Below are positions 1 through 12,530 of a stretch of DNA of 64,000 nt, in pieces. The notes under the pieces are model-generated. The model was not told the DNA's origin and made no database searches. It saw nothing but the letters and a program-made list of their open reading frames with translations. How positions within the stretch are numbered: the stretch's first letter is position 1; every line of letters begins with the position of its first letter. Both the position numbers and the translations under genes were made by a program. This DNA comes from Mesotaenium endlicherianum (taxonomy: Eukaryota > Streptophyta > Zygnematophyceae > Zygnematales > Mesotaeniaceae), in the NCBI GenBank assembly GCA_009602735.1, contig WELA01004268.1, positions 404,489 to 468,488 of the forward strand, read 5' to 3'.

Positions 1-3000
1 GAGGAGATCAGATTGTGCAAGTAGTGCAAGAAAGTGTGTCAGAAGACCCTACTGATACGGAGGGAACCGTTGGTTGGGAAACTGCTTCCAGCGTGCCGAT
101 ACCATCGTACAAGACTGAAACAGGTGAGTGCTATTCTTGGGTCACAGTCTCAATTTTTACAGCTGACACCAACTATAGTGGACATTGGAGTGTATACCTC
201 GCTCAGATGAGAACTGAGAAGTGCCGTTGGTTTGGTCATATAGAAAGAGGCTGTTAGCAGGGACATATTGTACACTAGTGACTAGTTTAGAGGAAAAGTG
301 CACTCGGTTGTAGCACTTCAAGACGAGCTCTGAGCAGGCTAACTTTTAGGAGAAACTTTCGAATGAGAAGTGTGGAGGTCACTATACTCATGTAAAGAAT
401 CACAACTGAAGTGTGAGAGTAAGGTGTGCTGACTGGAACTCTATTATGCCAGGAGTGAAGCAGGTACAGTTGCACCTGAACTAGCGCACTCATAAATCAT
501 TAAGGTTACAAGGAGACGTGTTGAAGCATCTGATAGTCACTTGAAAGGCAACCTGCAAAATCACCTGAAAAGACAAGAAGATGCTCAATGACCTAGTTCA
601 GAGACAAGTGATGACAAGTTGAAGAGCATGCAAAGTTGTACTCAAATGTCTGATCAGATGTGGAACCAAAAGGTTATATTCAAGTGTACGTGGTTGTTGC
701 AGGCAAGACGATTGGCCCACGAATTGTGAAGTCACGCTACTTGGAGTCAAAGCCTCCTCCATCTACAAGTCAGGTTGACACGAGGAAGAGCAGACCCGTA
801 CAAACTGCCAAAGTATCACGCACTTTTGAGCCTGGCAGAAGGAGCACCCATGAGCCGAAGCCTCTCAGACAGCTACTCGCCGATGATCTTAAAAGACTCA
901 GTCTCAAACCATCGGGTGATGGCACAAAGTACACGCATATTGGAGGACTGAAAACAGCTCCTAGTTCGGCCTCTTCAACCCCGCCCCCCTCTGCATCGTC
1001 CTCCCCAAGCAAAGCTACTGCAAAGAGGTCCAGGTCACAGCCCAGCTCTCCAAAGCAGGCAAACTATAAGATTAGACCCTCTTCCCCAGAACGTACTTCA
1101 GTGGCTCCTTTCGAAGGGGGCAACTTTACTCCATTGACAACCGACAGCAAAAGAATTGGTGTCAGCTCTGAGACTTTGCAGCTTGGCATTTTTAGGACAA
1201 GTGGAACAGGACAGAGCAGTGGTCCTCGGGGTGGTACGCCTGGCTCATCACGAGCTCTTGATCTTGAGGGGAAGTAAGTTCAGGCAGTTGACCCAGAAAC
1301 TCATCGACCCAGTACACCTCAAAACTTCGACGCACACCTGGTTGGCAGAAGTAACCTGCTTGCTCATGCAGGCTAGGCTCCATATGCAGTCCGTCTGAGC
1401 TGTAACGGGAACACACATTCTTTCTCCAAGAGGTAGCTTGTTTAATGGGTGAAGCTGAAGTTATTGAGTTCAGTGATGACAATTGCATGAGCTAGCCTTT
1501 CCACCTGATGGCTGGAGGTGCAGGAAATCCGAGCACTTTGGGCATGGAGGAGCAAAAAGGAAAGAAGAAGAAATTCTACAGGAGTACACACAGCTGCAGT
1601 TGCTGGTCAACAGGCTGCTCGTATGGAGAGTGTTGAACGACAGGCTTGAAGCAGCCATGCTAAAGCAGAAGGCTAAAAGTGAGGTATTGCCCAAGAACTT
1701 CCTCCACATTGTAGGACTTCTAGGCTAACTTGCTTCTCTTTTCCGTCAGGGCTTAATGAAGATGCAACATAAACTACTTACGTATATTGCAGCTTTTGGT
1801 ACTCTGGGTTCACTCGAAGCTCTGCTGTAAATTTTCTTTGGCGAGCTGTTATGTGTGAAGCCTGTCTTGTGTCGTTAGTGTCTCAGCATGGCTGCAGCAA
1901 TCTGTTTGTCGTCTTTTCATTTCATGAAGTATTCATAGTGGGGTTCACGCTTCATGAAGCTCCCTGCTGTGGCAGCACTCATCCATTTTGTGACATGATG
2001 TCTGTCACAGGAGCAATTAGTGGCAGTGTATGACTTGGTGAGACAAGAGAGGGAGGAAGCAGCACAGCTGCGCATGAGGCTTGGAGATGCAGAAAGAAAC
2101 CAGAGGTTGTCTGTCTCCCTCGCCTCACATGTATGTGGCTTCAACTTGAGGTAGCTGGCATTTCAAGCACTCCAGTCTTTTTGCCATTTGACTTTCTGGA
2201 AGCGTATCGTGGACTGTGACATTCTGTTATGTGCTTTGCAAAGACACAGTAGCATACAAACTTCTGTGATTATTGTGTCTATTTGCTTGTCAATTACGAG
2301 CTGTTATCCTGACCTTACATCCAAGAATGTTGGCTGTACTAGCGGGCAGCTGAACCATCAGCAATAGGTTAGCCACCCTGAAGGCTCACTGAAAAGCAAA
2401 AACTTTCTGCAGACTTGGGGAGCTCTTTGACTAACAACTTGACGAAGTGTATCCTGTGTCATGTTATTGTGTGGCTCTTGTTTAGGCTGCTGAGCTGCAG
2501 AAGTGGAGGGACGTGGCAGAGGGAGCTAAGGAAGCACAGCAGGGCCTGCAAGCAGCGCTGGAGAAAGCTTCCCTTCAGGTCCCCCTCGTGGGAGGTGCCC
2601 AGGTGCGTGGGACACTCACCGGCCCGCTTTGTGTCAATTTTCCCCGGGCCTCAATGGTCCCATGATAAAATTTAGCTTGTCCCTGACCTTTCATTGAGTT
2701 GGAGAGTTCATGTCCAGGAGCAGCAGCTTGCTGGAGAAGCCAGGGGCAAGCCATGTTAATGCTCTACGCTTGCTGGTCTTGCCTGCATCAGCTTTGACCT
2801 GTGGGCTTCAGGTCTGCGAGGAGTTTCAGAGTTATGCTTTTTGGATCATCGTCTGTCTGCCACCAGACTGGCTTGACCCTTGGTTTGATCTTGGTTGCTC
2901 TTGGCTCATTGCTGCCTCCCAGGATCACTGATAGTGAGCAGTTGATGACCTGCATACTCGTTTAGCTGAAACCTGTTTGTCCTTGCTGCGAGCGTGCTGC

Positions 3001-4510
3001 AGGGTGATCCAGGAGCTGTGAAGAGGGCACTGGAGGATGCTAAGGAAATGGAGGAGCAGTTGCAGCCCTTTGTGTCAGCCCTCTCTCCTCAGGTATATAG
3101 CATGTGCCTTGTGACATGAAAGGGTGTTTGTTTCGAGTAATGCTGTTGTTGGAGAGTATACTGGAGTGGAAGTCAACCTGCCAAGGATCTTCATGTGGGA
3201 ATGAAGATGGGACAGAGGACTTGTACGTCAGACTCTTGCTGTGCCTTGAATAGAATCTATCCACTTCAAGGGCGATGCAGGATTGCCTGGTTCTGAATGA
3301 GCGAGTAAAAGCTGCTACACATTAGACTTCCAACTCTCAGTTCTCAGGGAATATGGGTTGGCGTGTTTGTAACTCTTTTGGAATGTAGCTGGGGCTTTGT
3401 GTTCAAGGGCAAGGGGTGATCACGAGAATTTGCAGGGCTGCCTAGTGAGCAAGGGTTTTCCCTACGCATATACCTGTGCAAAACAATCAAATTTGCATGT
3501 ACTGGAATCCGGCCAGCCACTCGTCATAGATATTCATGCTTGTGCTTTCATTGTGCACTAAGTGTTAATTGTGCACTAAGTGTTAATTGTGTGCGCCCTG
3601 CATGGAGGTACGTGATGTTGGATAAGGGTTTCTTATGCTGTGGGAGAGCACATCACACTCTTGAGGAACCCAAGCAGTGTCCTACATCAAAGGAAGAAAG
3701 CCCTAATATGTAGGAGCATGGTTGGGCTTACTTTGTCTTACCATCTCTGACTACTCCTGTACGTGTGTTGATGCCATTCAATGTTTCTGGTAGTTAGTCC
3801 CCTGGTGGGTGGCCAGCATCTCTTCTGGCATGCTGCTTGCTGGAAGGCGTGCTGATATTATGACAGTACTGAGCAGGCGGCGGTAGTCAAAGAGGTATTG
3901 GAGCAACTCTCTGAAGCGGTGGCCGAGCAGAAGCAATTGCTGCAGAAGGATGCAGAGAATCTGGCCCGGCTTGCTCGCCTGGAGGTGCACTTGCCATTCA
4001 CCCTCCGCCAACAGAATGTTTCTTGTGTGTTTCGCTTTCAAAATGAAGGGACTCGTGCTTTGGAATGTTGTATCTATCAACCCACAAGTGCAGTACAAGT
4101 TACCTTCCCTCTCTATGTGGAAAAGGAGTGTCCTAATTTAGTGAGTGGCTTGCGGCCTGGTGCGCATATTATTGACTCCATGTCGGCCGCAGAGGTGAAC
4201 AGCAAACCATTGTCACTATTATTGACCTTGTGAAACCCCTTTGTTTAGCGCACTTGGTAAGGCATTGGTAAATAGTGCTATTTCGTGTGTTTTAGGCCTG
4301 CTTTACCAACTTGGCAAGCTATCAAGTGTCGGGCTTTAGTTCTGTGTTTAGCTTAGGTGGAACAATCTTGCTCGGCTTACACTAGTGGACGTAAACTACC
4401 TTCTCATCATACTTGTGTGCTCCCCTTTGCAGTTGGAGGAGCGTAGTCTGCGGGCTCAACTCATACAGCTTCACTGCACGTCCTTGCCTAGGACTTCACA
4501 TGCAATATAG
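1..4510 (+). CDS. QWRF-motif / augmin subunit 8-like protein, 3' part of gene
   Basis: The 5' end lies before the window. Exons read as 1-123, 706-1273, 1524-1683, (one unresolved stretch), 2011-2130, 2486-2602, 3003-3092, 3877-3984 and 4433-4510. Junctions 123/706 and 1273/1524 keep phase, and most later exons are phase 0. The second exon encodes a basic, Ser/Pro-rich stretch with the PRIVKSRYL motif that marks the N-terminal half of QWRF proteins. Later exons form a helical DUF566-type domain: NRLLVWRVLNDRLEAAM at the QWRF position, then VPLVGGAQ and finally ERSLRAQLIQL just before the stop. In land plants this family (AUG8, EDE1) binds microtubules and recruits augmin/gamma-tubulin for spindle and phragmoplast nucleation; that role is inferred here. 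The signature reads VWRV rather than QWRF. The exon between 1683 and 2011 is not resolved, so the model is incomplete. Confidence 0.85.
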
Positions 4511-5242
4511 TGGCAAGGCCAATATTGTAGCAGAAGTATGTGAGAGGGACATTGTCGTTGCATACTTTATCCCTTTCTTGTTGGGAGCATTTTACCATGT
4601 TGAATCAAATGCCTTCAAGCTTGTGCAAAGATAAGTGTACTATCCCAAAACTGTCAATAGCAGGCGGCCCTGTGTGTACCACTATAGATGTATGGTTGTC
4701 CTTGGCGGGCTCATTCATGAATGATTTTGGGAATGGTTGCCAAGCCTTCATCCTTATGCACAACTTTTTATGACACAAGCTAGACATTTATCATGACAAC
4801 TATGCGACACTGATAAGATTGACAAACGTGTCACTCATACGACTCATCAACCTGTCTTGATGCTTCCACTATATGCAAGTATTCAATAGCTTTATTTCTT
4901 AATTTTAAGTTAGTGTGGAGTACATACATTTTTCCCGGATGTTCACGTGTGTATTGTAAGTGCCTGTCGTCCTCCATAAAAAATGATGGTGATACTTTTA
5001 TTTGTGAAGTGAATTGTGTATTTACATAGTTGTAGATAAGTTTATTGCAAAACAAAGATGAACGATGAGCGACTGTGCGTATTCTCTTTGTGCTGGATGG
5101 AGAGGAGGAAACACTAAATTGCTAGAGGAGAACTGATATAGACCCTAGGCCAAACTTTTTCTCAACAATGACCAAGGCTGAAGGCGATGCACATTAAGCA
5201 GTCAACTCAATTGGCCAAAAGTTGCCATAAACTTGTCCGTCG
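4511..5242. other. intergenic, no gene seen
   Basis: This is the 3' flank of the QWRF gene. It holds only short open frames without family resemblance. A TTTT run on the minus strand (5217-5220) lies just downstream of the tRNA gene and suits a Pol III terminator. Confidence 0.5.
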
Positions 5243-5323
5243 TGCATCAGCCGGGAATCGAACCCGGGTCTTCACCGCTCTGCTCGCTGGCAGGGTGATA
5301 TTCTACCACTAGACCACTGATGC
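5243..5323 (-). tRNA. tRNA-Gly(GCC) with a 10-nt intron
   Basis: Read on the minus strand, the acceptor arms GCATCAG and CTGATGC pair fully and the discriminator base is A. The D arm is the plant Gly type and carries an A box (TGGTCTAGTGG). The T arm carries a perfect B box (GGTTCGATTCC). The anticodon stem TCACC/GGTGA encloses CTGCCA, then ten extra bases GCGAGCAGAG, then C, so anticodon GCC is followed by an intron at the canonical 37/38 position. A T-run about 22 bases downstream would end Pol III transcription. The arms are intact, so this looks like a working gene rather than a pseudogene. Gly(GCC) genes of land plants are normally intronless, from general knowledge. Confidence 0.93.
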
Positions 5324-7182
5324 TGCGTGTTAAGACTCCCGCTCATACATTATATAACAATTTACTTGTGCCTTAACGCACAATTCCTGCCTGATTCAAC
5401 CCGCGCGACTTGGCGCGCCTAGCTTTCCCTGCTTTTGAAGCTGAATTTTGCGCAGCTTGTTTCCTGTCGCTCCGGAATCCGTGCATTGTGCTGTTGAGTC
5501 TCGAGTCCTAACACCCTTCGTCATTTACGTCATCCAGCACAATCCAGCATCCGAATTATGACAACTGGTCTACTCGATATATCCATTTACAGATGAATTT
5601 CATGTATGAGTTTCACGTGTAGGCTTGTGACGGGGCTTCGTGGTTGTCTTGGCCGGAACTCCGAAGTGCACCATGGTCAAAAGTTGCTCCAAAGCTGTCC
5701 AAAGCACTCCAAATTGCGATCCGAGGCAGTGCTCCGAAGCATTCCGAAGTAATCGAAAGTTTCAAAGTCTGATCAATGTGCTTCAAGCACTTCGAAGCGC
5801 TGCCACAAGGCAACATGTCAAAGGCCCCGAATATTTCTCGTAAACCACTTGCAAGCCTCTTTACTGTGCTGTAGACAGAACTACGGCACTCTCGCAGAGT
5901 CGATGGCTTCATCTTTGTCCGGTTTGATCAGTTCTTGAGATCTAATTTCTTTAGATCGTTGCTAAAATGACAGCTCATGAAATGCATGAGCTTGTTCGGT
6001 GCTTTATGCCCGCCACTCCAGCTCTCAGGCTAGAGAACAACTTGAAATTTCTTTGAAGTGAGCTGTGAGCAAGAGATGCATGCAACACATAGGCGGAAAG
6101 GTACGAGTTAAGAATATTCAGGGGTTCAGTAAAAGGATATCAGAACAATGTATCCGTATTCAGGTGTTCGTGAAAATGCTGGAAGTAGTAGATTTTCATT
6201 TCCGTAAAAATATCCAGCTTGAAGGTGTTTCTCTCTTCCTTATCCCTACCCTCGTCTCTCAGCTGTCCTCGTACTTGTTTGAACCCTGTGTAGTAAAAAA
6301 GGTGTTGCCACTAGGAGCTTGCACAAGAATGTTCTTGCATGCTTTTAAGGCACTCCTTGGGTCATCTCGCTCTAAAGCCTACCATTCCACTTACATAGGT
6401 ATGCAAAGCATTCCATGCAAGATGGGGATGTTTAAAATACCTTCCCGTATATGTGGCTGCTGCTATTTCATCGCATGTTGGAAGGGATTTTTGGTAGTAG
6501 TTCGTATTTGGAGTGAGCCAGCAATCTTGAAGCTAATCAGGTCGGTTTTACTGGGTGCTAGAGTTAAACCATTGCCCGTTAGAGCACCAAGACTGCTACT
6601 TTAATATTCAAAACCTTGTGAAACTACAGCAACTACATGAAAATGCCCTTTTGATCACGTCCAGTGAAGACAGTACAGAGGGGTTGCAAGTGGGAATCTG
6701 GAGTTACACAGGATCATTGTCTTAGTTAGCTCATATGTAGTGGAATGGAAATAGAACCCTTCTCATATTAGTTACAAGGCTGTAAAGTGATGGAGCTGCA
6801 TGTGGTACGAAGCAAGTAAAGAAATCGCCTGGCGTTTGACTTAGACATATGGTCTCTAGTGGGTGTTTCTAAAGCCTAACGTGAGTTTGTTATAAGGTAC
6901 TGGGCTCTGAATAAGATCTGATGTCTGGTGCAATGGGAGAACTGAACTGATGGCATGTCACCCTTAAATGTTTACTCATCACTGTGTTCCTGCAGGACAC
7001 ATAGGACGCGCTGTTGCTGGCAAATCGTTAGCAATACTTCATCAGCCACTGTGTTGTCTTCAACGGCTGTATAAAATTATCAATGATGAAAACCTTGTCA
7101 ATTACTCATACCCCGTGGCCCTGGCGTAATCATGTTCTGTCACGGGAAATTCGTGTGCAGGTATCACTTCCATGTAGAGGAC
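5324..7182. other. intergenic between tRNA-Gly and carotene hydroxylase gene
   Basis: No convincing gene was found. A stretch at about 5650-5810 is built of degenerate CTCCGAAG/TTCAAAG-like words. A 179-codon open frame at 6065-6604 resembles no family I know and has neither introns nor clear codon bias, so it is not called. The promoter and 5' UTR of the hydroxylase gene must lie towards 7100. Confidence 0.5.
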
Positions 7183-10100
7183 ATGGCAGCTCTATCTTCC
7201 GCAGCACATTGTGCTTCTGAATTTTCAACTTTTGAGTGTAGCCTATGGCGTGCTCTGCAACAGAAGCCACGGTCTCATGCAAGTAGGACTTACGTCAAGG
7301 GACTTACGTCAAGACCGTCCTTGCTTGGAGCTTGGCACCAAAGGCAGCCAAGACAACCATTTGGGCTCGTGGCTTTCCACTCCTTTGCAAATGGTGGGCT
7401 CAGGAACCAGCTGACTGTCTACAGCAAATTTAGTGAGGATTTTACCTCTTCACAAGCCGGTTTGTCAGTTGGAGGTTATGAGCAGACAGCAGCCAATGCC
7501 AACGCCGTGACTCATGCTGTATCTGAGCAAGGCACGGGCAACAAGGAAGTAGAAAAGGTATTGGAGTGTGCTGGACAGGTTGCTTCTGCAAAAACAGCTG
7601 GGCCAAATCTGGCCACAAAGCAGAACTCTAGGAGGCAATCTGAAAGACAAACTTATCTCTTTGCTGCGATTGCATCCAGTGTTGGGTTCGTAGCCCTTGC
7701 TGGCGGAGCAGTGGTTTACCGTTTCGTCTCTCAAATGCAGGTACGTTGCTTGCAATTCTGACAGCTGAGCACCTCTAGCAGCCCTGCTTTCTTGGACGTT
7801 GTGCGTGATAGCCAAGGAGAAGTTCACATGCATAGTCCAGGTTTCGTCTTTAGCCGCTTCCAGTCCTCATTTCAAGCATTACCATTGCAGGCTCATTACT
7901 TCCTCAACTTGGTTACTTATGAAGAGGGAGGAGCTTGTTGTAGGGGTACTTTGTTTTCTTCTCTGAGACCCTTGTGCAGATCTTACTGAGGCCAATGGCT
8001 CCTGACGTCAACTGTTTTCATCAATCATACACATTCGACTGCTAATTGTTATCTTTCCCATATATAGATTTGATTTAGGGGCCTCAATATGTTGTATACG
8101 AGGCTGATGATACCAGCTGTGGACCAGCTTGATGTGCATAGGCAGTCTTTTAACATCCTTGAGCACGTGTTTGATTTGTGCAGTACGGTGGCCAAGTGCC
8201 CTATGCAGAGATTGCAGGCACATTCGCACTCGCCATTGGAGCTGCTGTAAGTTTGCCCTGAGTCTCCGTCTCCGCTGCGCTGTGATCTACTGTGTTGCTT
8301 TGAAAGCTTCAGGTCTCCTGACAAGGTCTTGTAACACGTGCTACGAGTTGCAGCTTTCTGACAGGCGCTACGGTCAACCCTTCACCCTAAGCTGGATGGC
8401 ATGACAATAAGGAGCCCTCCTTTGACTGTCTAGTTGCGGGGGTGAAGGAGAGGTTGGGGAAATGGTTGTACGTCGGATGACCGTATTTCGTCTAAGGGCA
8501 TTTGCATTCCACGTCAGAATGATGATTCTACTGGCCCCTGCTCAATAGCAAGTTAAAGTACTACAAGGGCCATTGTCTTGCTTATATCAACCCCTCCTGC
8601 TACTGCCCCTTACGTGTCTCTGTATGACATAACATTACAACAATATCGCTTGTTATAGTATCAGTAGGATTATTCGTGTCCGTTTTCAGTTTTGAAGAGT
8701 GTGTGTGAACATGCTACTTTTGGTTCAGGCTGTATGTATGTATGTTCCGATTTGTGGACTGCGGAGACATGTACCGACGTTGACAATCTGCCATCAGCAA
8801 GTCGCAAAAAACATGGCGTTAGCTCCTCGGCTAGGTTCTCAGCTTCGCATCTGACGTTAAATATCTTGAACTTGGTGAGAGAAATTATGTACTCAGCAAA
8901 GGTGGACTGTTTTCCCAACCATTTATACAAAAAGACTGCTGGTCCGATTTGGCCGTGTGGACCCTTGATGCCTGCTCTTCACGGACTGGGGGCTTATACG
9001 GAGCCCTGTGTCAGGCACAGCCCTGCTGGCGGTGCTGCGGCCGTAGTCAGACGATAGAGGCAGCATGAGGGGGAAGAGCTGCTACTGCAGGGAGAAGCAT
9101 ACGATGCATGTAGTTTGAGCTGAGGTCTGGCTGCTTTATTGGGGTCCCTCCTCTCCTTGTGGCTGTGGCAGGTCGGCATGGAGTACTGGGCTCGCTGGGC
9201 GCACAAGGCTCTCTGGCATGCATCTTTGTGGAACATGCACGAAGTAAGCTTGCTTCTCCCTGTAAATGATCTTGCAGCTTGCTGTTCCCTGTAAATGCCC
9301 TTGCCGCCTCAGAGCTGCTGCAGAGCAGCTATGCGCCCTAGCAGTCAGCTCACAATTTTAAGTTTTCCTTTATGGTCATATGCTTCTTGGACAGAAGGCC
9401 TCTGGCTGCATTGTGTGGCAACCCGCATCACAGTGCCATAAGCGTCAGCTTGTGTGTACCGTATTTTGGATTCTGGGGATACTCCCCGTGGTGTTTCTTA
9501 GCAGCAACAGTACATCCAGCAGTTGAGGTGTCTACCAGATTGGTGTCATGCACCTACATGCGCTGCCCTCTCTTGCGTCGAAGTGGCGAGGCTGCGTGCA
9601 ATTTCACACGGCGGTCGTGGTGTTCTCTTTGATTCATACCACAAGTTTCTGGCTGGGTTGCTCGTGGCTTTTCTGGCGTGGGGCTCCTTTTTTGTTGCGT
9701 GCAGTCGCATCATCGGGCGAGGGAGGGACCGTTTGAGCTCAACGACATATTCGCCATCACCAATGCGGTGCCTGCCATCCTGCTCCTGGCTTACGGCTTC
9801 TTCAACAAAGGCTTCATCCCTGGGCTGAGCTTCGGTGCGGTGTGTTCTCTCTTTGACTCCCCCCGCTCTGCCCCTGATAGCCTTGTGAACTGCGGGCTGG
9901 CACGTAAGTAGCTTGCAGAACAAGTGGGAGGAGCAAGTGTCGCTTGGAGGGCAGAAGTTGACTCTCACGTCAGCATGCAAGCGCTGGTGGCCAATGTCGC
10001 CTCGTTGCCTTGGTGACTACTAGCATAGCCGCTGCTTGCTGCTCCCTTGGCTTCTTCTGCAGGTGCTTCTCTCCACGATCTCACTTGCTTGAGAGGGGCT

Positions 10101-11194
10101 TGCGAGAAGCTCGCAGCCTGGGTCTGGAGGACCCTATATTTGACTGATGTTTTTCTGCTGTTCTTGTGGGGCGCGACAGGGGCTGGGCATTACGCTGTTT
10201 GGTATGGCCTACATGTTTGTGCATGACGGTCTAGTCCATCGGCGCTTTCCGGTCGGGCCTGTTGCCAACGTGCCGTACCTTCAGAAAGTGGCTGCCGCAC
10301 ACCAGGTAGGTCCGTTCTTTACCCACCGCCAAGTCTAGAAAAGCACTTGTGGCTGTTTGTGTCAAGTCCATGGCTGCTCTTGGCTAATGCTGGGCAGGTG
10401 CATGGACATGTTTGGCAAGGAGCAGAGGTTGGGGGCTACTTTTTTTGCCTCACACTGCACTGGGAGGGGACGTGGAGAAAATAATTTTGATGTTTCTACC
10501 CAGAAGTATTATTGTCCTCTCACTCGTATTGGCAAAGGGTAGAGGCCCGTGGCACTAATCGGATGCTATGTATCGTGTGCAGTCCCTATATTTGAGGATA
10601 AATGTGGTAAGTCGAGAGTCATAGTTTATGCTGGTCGGTGGTTGCTGGGAGATGCCATCTACGCGCTGCTGACGTGCATGGGCGCGCCACCATCAGGAGG
10701 GCGAACTCTTACGGGGTAGCACTTCTAGGCTCAGGAGGCCTGGATGTGGAGATACAGCTGGTGACGACTTCAAAAAGTGTCGTTGCCCTCTTAGCTGACC
10801 TCGCTTGGCGCGTGCTGATTGTACCTGTGGGTGCCAGTTACACCATGCGGACAAGTTTGAGGGCGTCCCTTACGGCCTCTTCCTCGGCCCCCAGGTATTT
10901 GACTCCGTTAACACTGAAGACACCACGCGTCCCCCTCTTGAGTTTGGGTTGCTAGCAGCAATTGTGTAATGCGATCAGTGATTTGGGCCAGTGCTGTGCC
11001 TTATTGTAAAGGGACCCTTGTGCTCATGTGACAATTTTTGGTGGAGACCTGGAGATGTGTACACGATTGACATAAGAGCTCTTGGGCCTACATTGCAGGA
11101 GCTGGAGGTTGTCGGGGGCTTGCCTGATCTTGAAGCACTGCTAAGTACAAAAGCAGGGAAATCAGGGCCTAATGCCATAGTCAAGGAGGAATAG
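7183..11194 (+). CDS. BCH: beta-carotene 3-hydroxylase, non-heme di-iron, plastid
   Basis: Seven exons, 7183-7740, 8184-8246, 9172-9243, 9705-9839, 10180-10305, 10838-10894 and 11099-11194, splice in phase 0 into a 368-residue protein. Exon 1 starts at MAALSSAA and gives a Ser-rich transit peptide of roughly 130 residues, then the first membrane segment (YLFAAIASSVGFVALAGGAV). The four iron-binding His motifs are all present: HKALWH (218-223), HESHH (230-234, split by an intron), HDGLVH (291-296) and HQLHH (317-321, also split). The enzyme adds hydroxyls to the beta rings of beta-carotene, giving zeaxanthin via beta-cryptoxanthin in plastid membranes. Length and motif order match plant and green-algal CHYB. 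An upstream in-frame ATG at 7132 exists, but the 7183 start gives the more typical transit peptide. Confidence 0.95.
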
Positions 11195-12530
11195 GATTGG
11201 TGTAAATGTGCACATATTTGCTTAGATTCCAAGGGCTTGGAGGTCAGGTTGAATCTTCGAAAGCTAACAACAACCAAGTGCATTGTTGACCACGCTCCTC
11301 CAAAGCATGTCGTTTTGATTGGATGAATAAGGACGAGCAATAATTATCACAACTCAAGGTTCTACAAGTGATGAACGGCTCAAATTGATCGTCAAGTTGG
11401 ATAAAGAGCGACAACGCCAATTTGGGTGAGTTTTGAAAATGATTAGTTTCTGAATCATCTAATATTTTCCCATCATAGTGCACTGTTAGGGTTTCACAAC
11501 TTGTGGACATCAATAACAAGCCAATATTTGAATTATTGTAGATTGCAAATGAAGAGAGTCCAAACCTCCAAGAGGCCATTCTAATAACCAGAAGTCATCG
11601 TTGGATTTTGGCAATCTTTGCAACAAATGATGCTCCAATCGTTTAATGCTCAAAGTCAACTTCAATTATTGATTGCTCGTTTGGGCGTGCAGAGGCTAGC
11701 CACTTAGCATGCCTCTCTTGGCTTTTACAAACTCGGATGGTAGGCATGCTAGTGAGAATTCAAAAAGGATTTAACCCTTCTCTTTTAAAATCATAATTCT
11801 CCAACAAATTGTCGGAGTAAGGGTTTAGCCCAATGCATCACAATATACACCAAGTACTGACAGTAGTGATCCATGAGCAATGTGGAATGCACCACATTTT
11901 CTTTGATGTATCTTCAAAATACTTAAGTATTTGATCAATTAGGAGAAAAATGGATTCTTACGGAATAGAAAAATGTTGAAACTTAATTTTCATATTTAGT
12001 GCCTTCATGTTGCGACCATCATCCTCAAAGTTTCCAATAGAATATTGAAAGAGACAGAGTCGAAACTGTAAAACCATATTACTTGCGAACTCCCATGAAA
12101 TAATGCTTAAGTGCCCTATGTATTTGTTATATCAAGACTCCAATTACCATGAATCAACTCCCAATTTTTGAGGAATTTTTTGTTCACCTGAGAATCAAGT
12201 CCTTAATATTCTCGGAAGTAGTGCAGAAGTTACTTCTTCTAGACAGTCTTTTTGTTGACGTGCTCAACTTTATCCACGAACCTAAAGAACCATATCATTT
12301 GCGAAATCCTATGAAACAGTGCTTAAGTGCACTAAGTAATTGTTATATCAATACTCCAAGTATATATTCCTTAACAAGAGATACATAGCAATTTCTACGT
12401 GCCATTTGTTGCTGTCCTCGAGAGATAACACAGCCGAGGTTGACAAATGGTCAAACGGGTTGAGTATTTTTTTGTCATTTTAGTAAAAATGTTTTCTTGC
12501 CTTGTATAGGATGTAAGCTAGCGATCTTGT
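11195..12530. other. AT-rich intergenic DNA with a degenerate tandem repeat
   Basis: No gene is visible. A unit of about 95 bases near 12064-12160 (words such as ACCATATtACTTGCGAA and TGCTTAAGTGC) recurs at 12275-12370, a spacing of about 211 bases. The part between (12149-12265, with TTTTTGTTCACCTGAGAA and GTCTTTTTGTTGACG) has a diverged copy at 32849-32965 on the same strand. This looks like an old dispersed repeat family of unknown type. Confidence 0.55.

Noticed and set aside
6065-6604. 179-codon plus-strand open frame between the tRNA and the carotene hydroxylase gene
   Set aside because: It is Cys/Leu-rich with no known domain, lies in repeat-like intergenic sequence and has no supporting exon structure. 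Chance open frames of this size occur in 64 kb.
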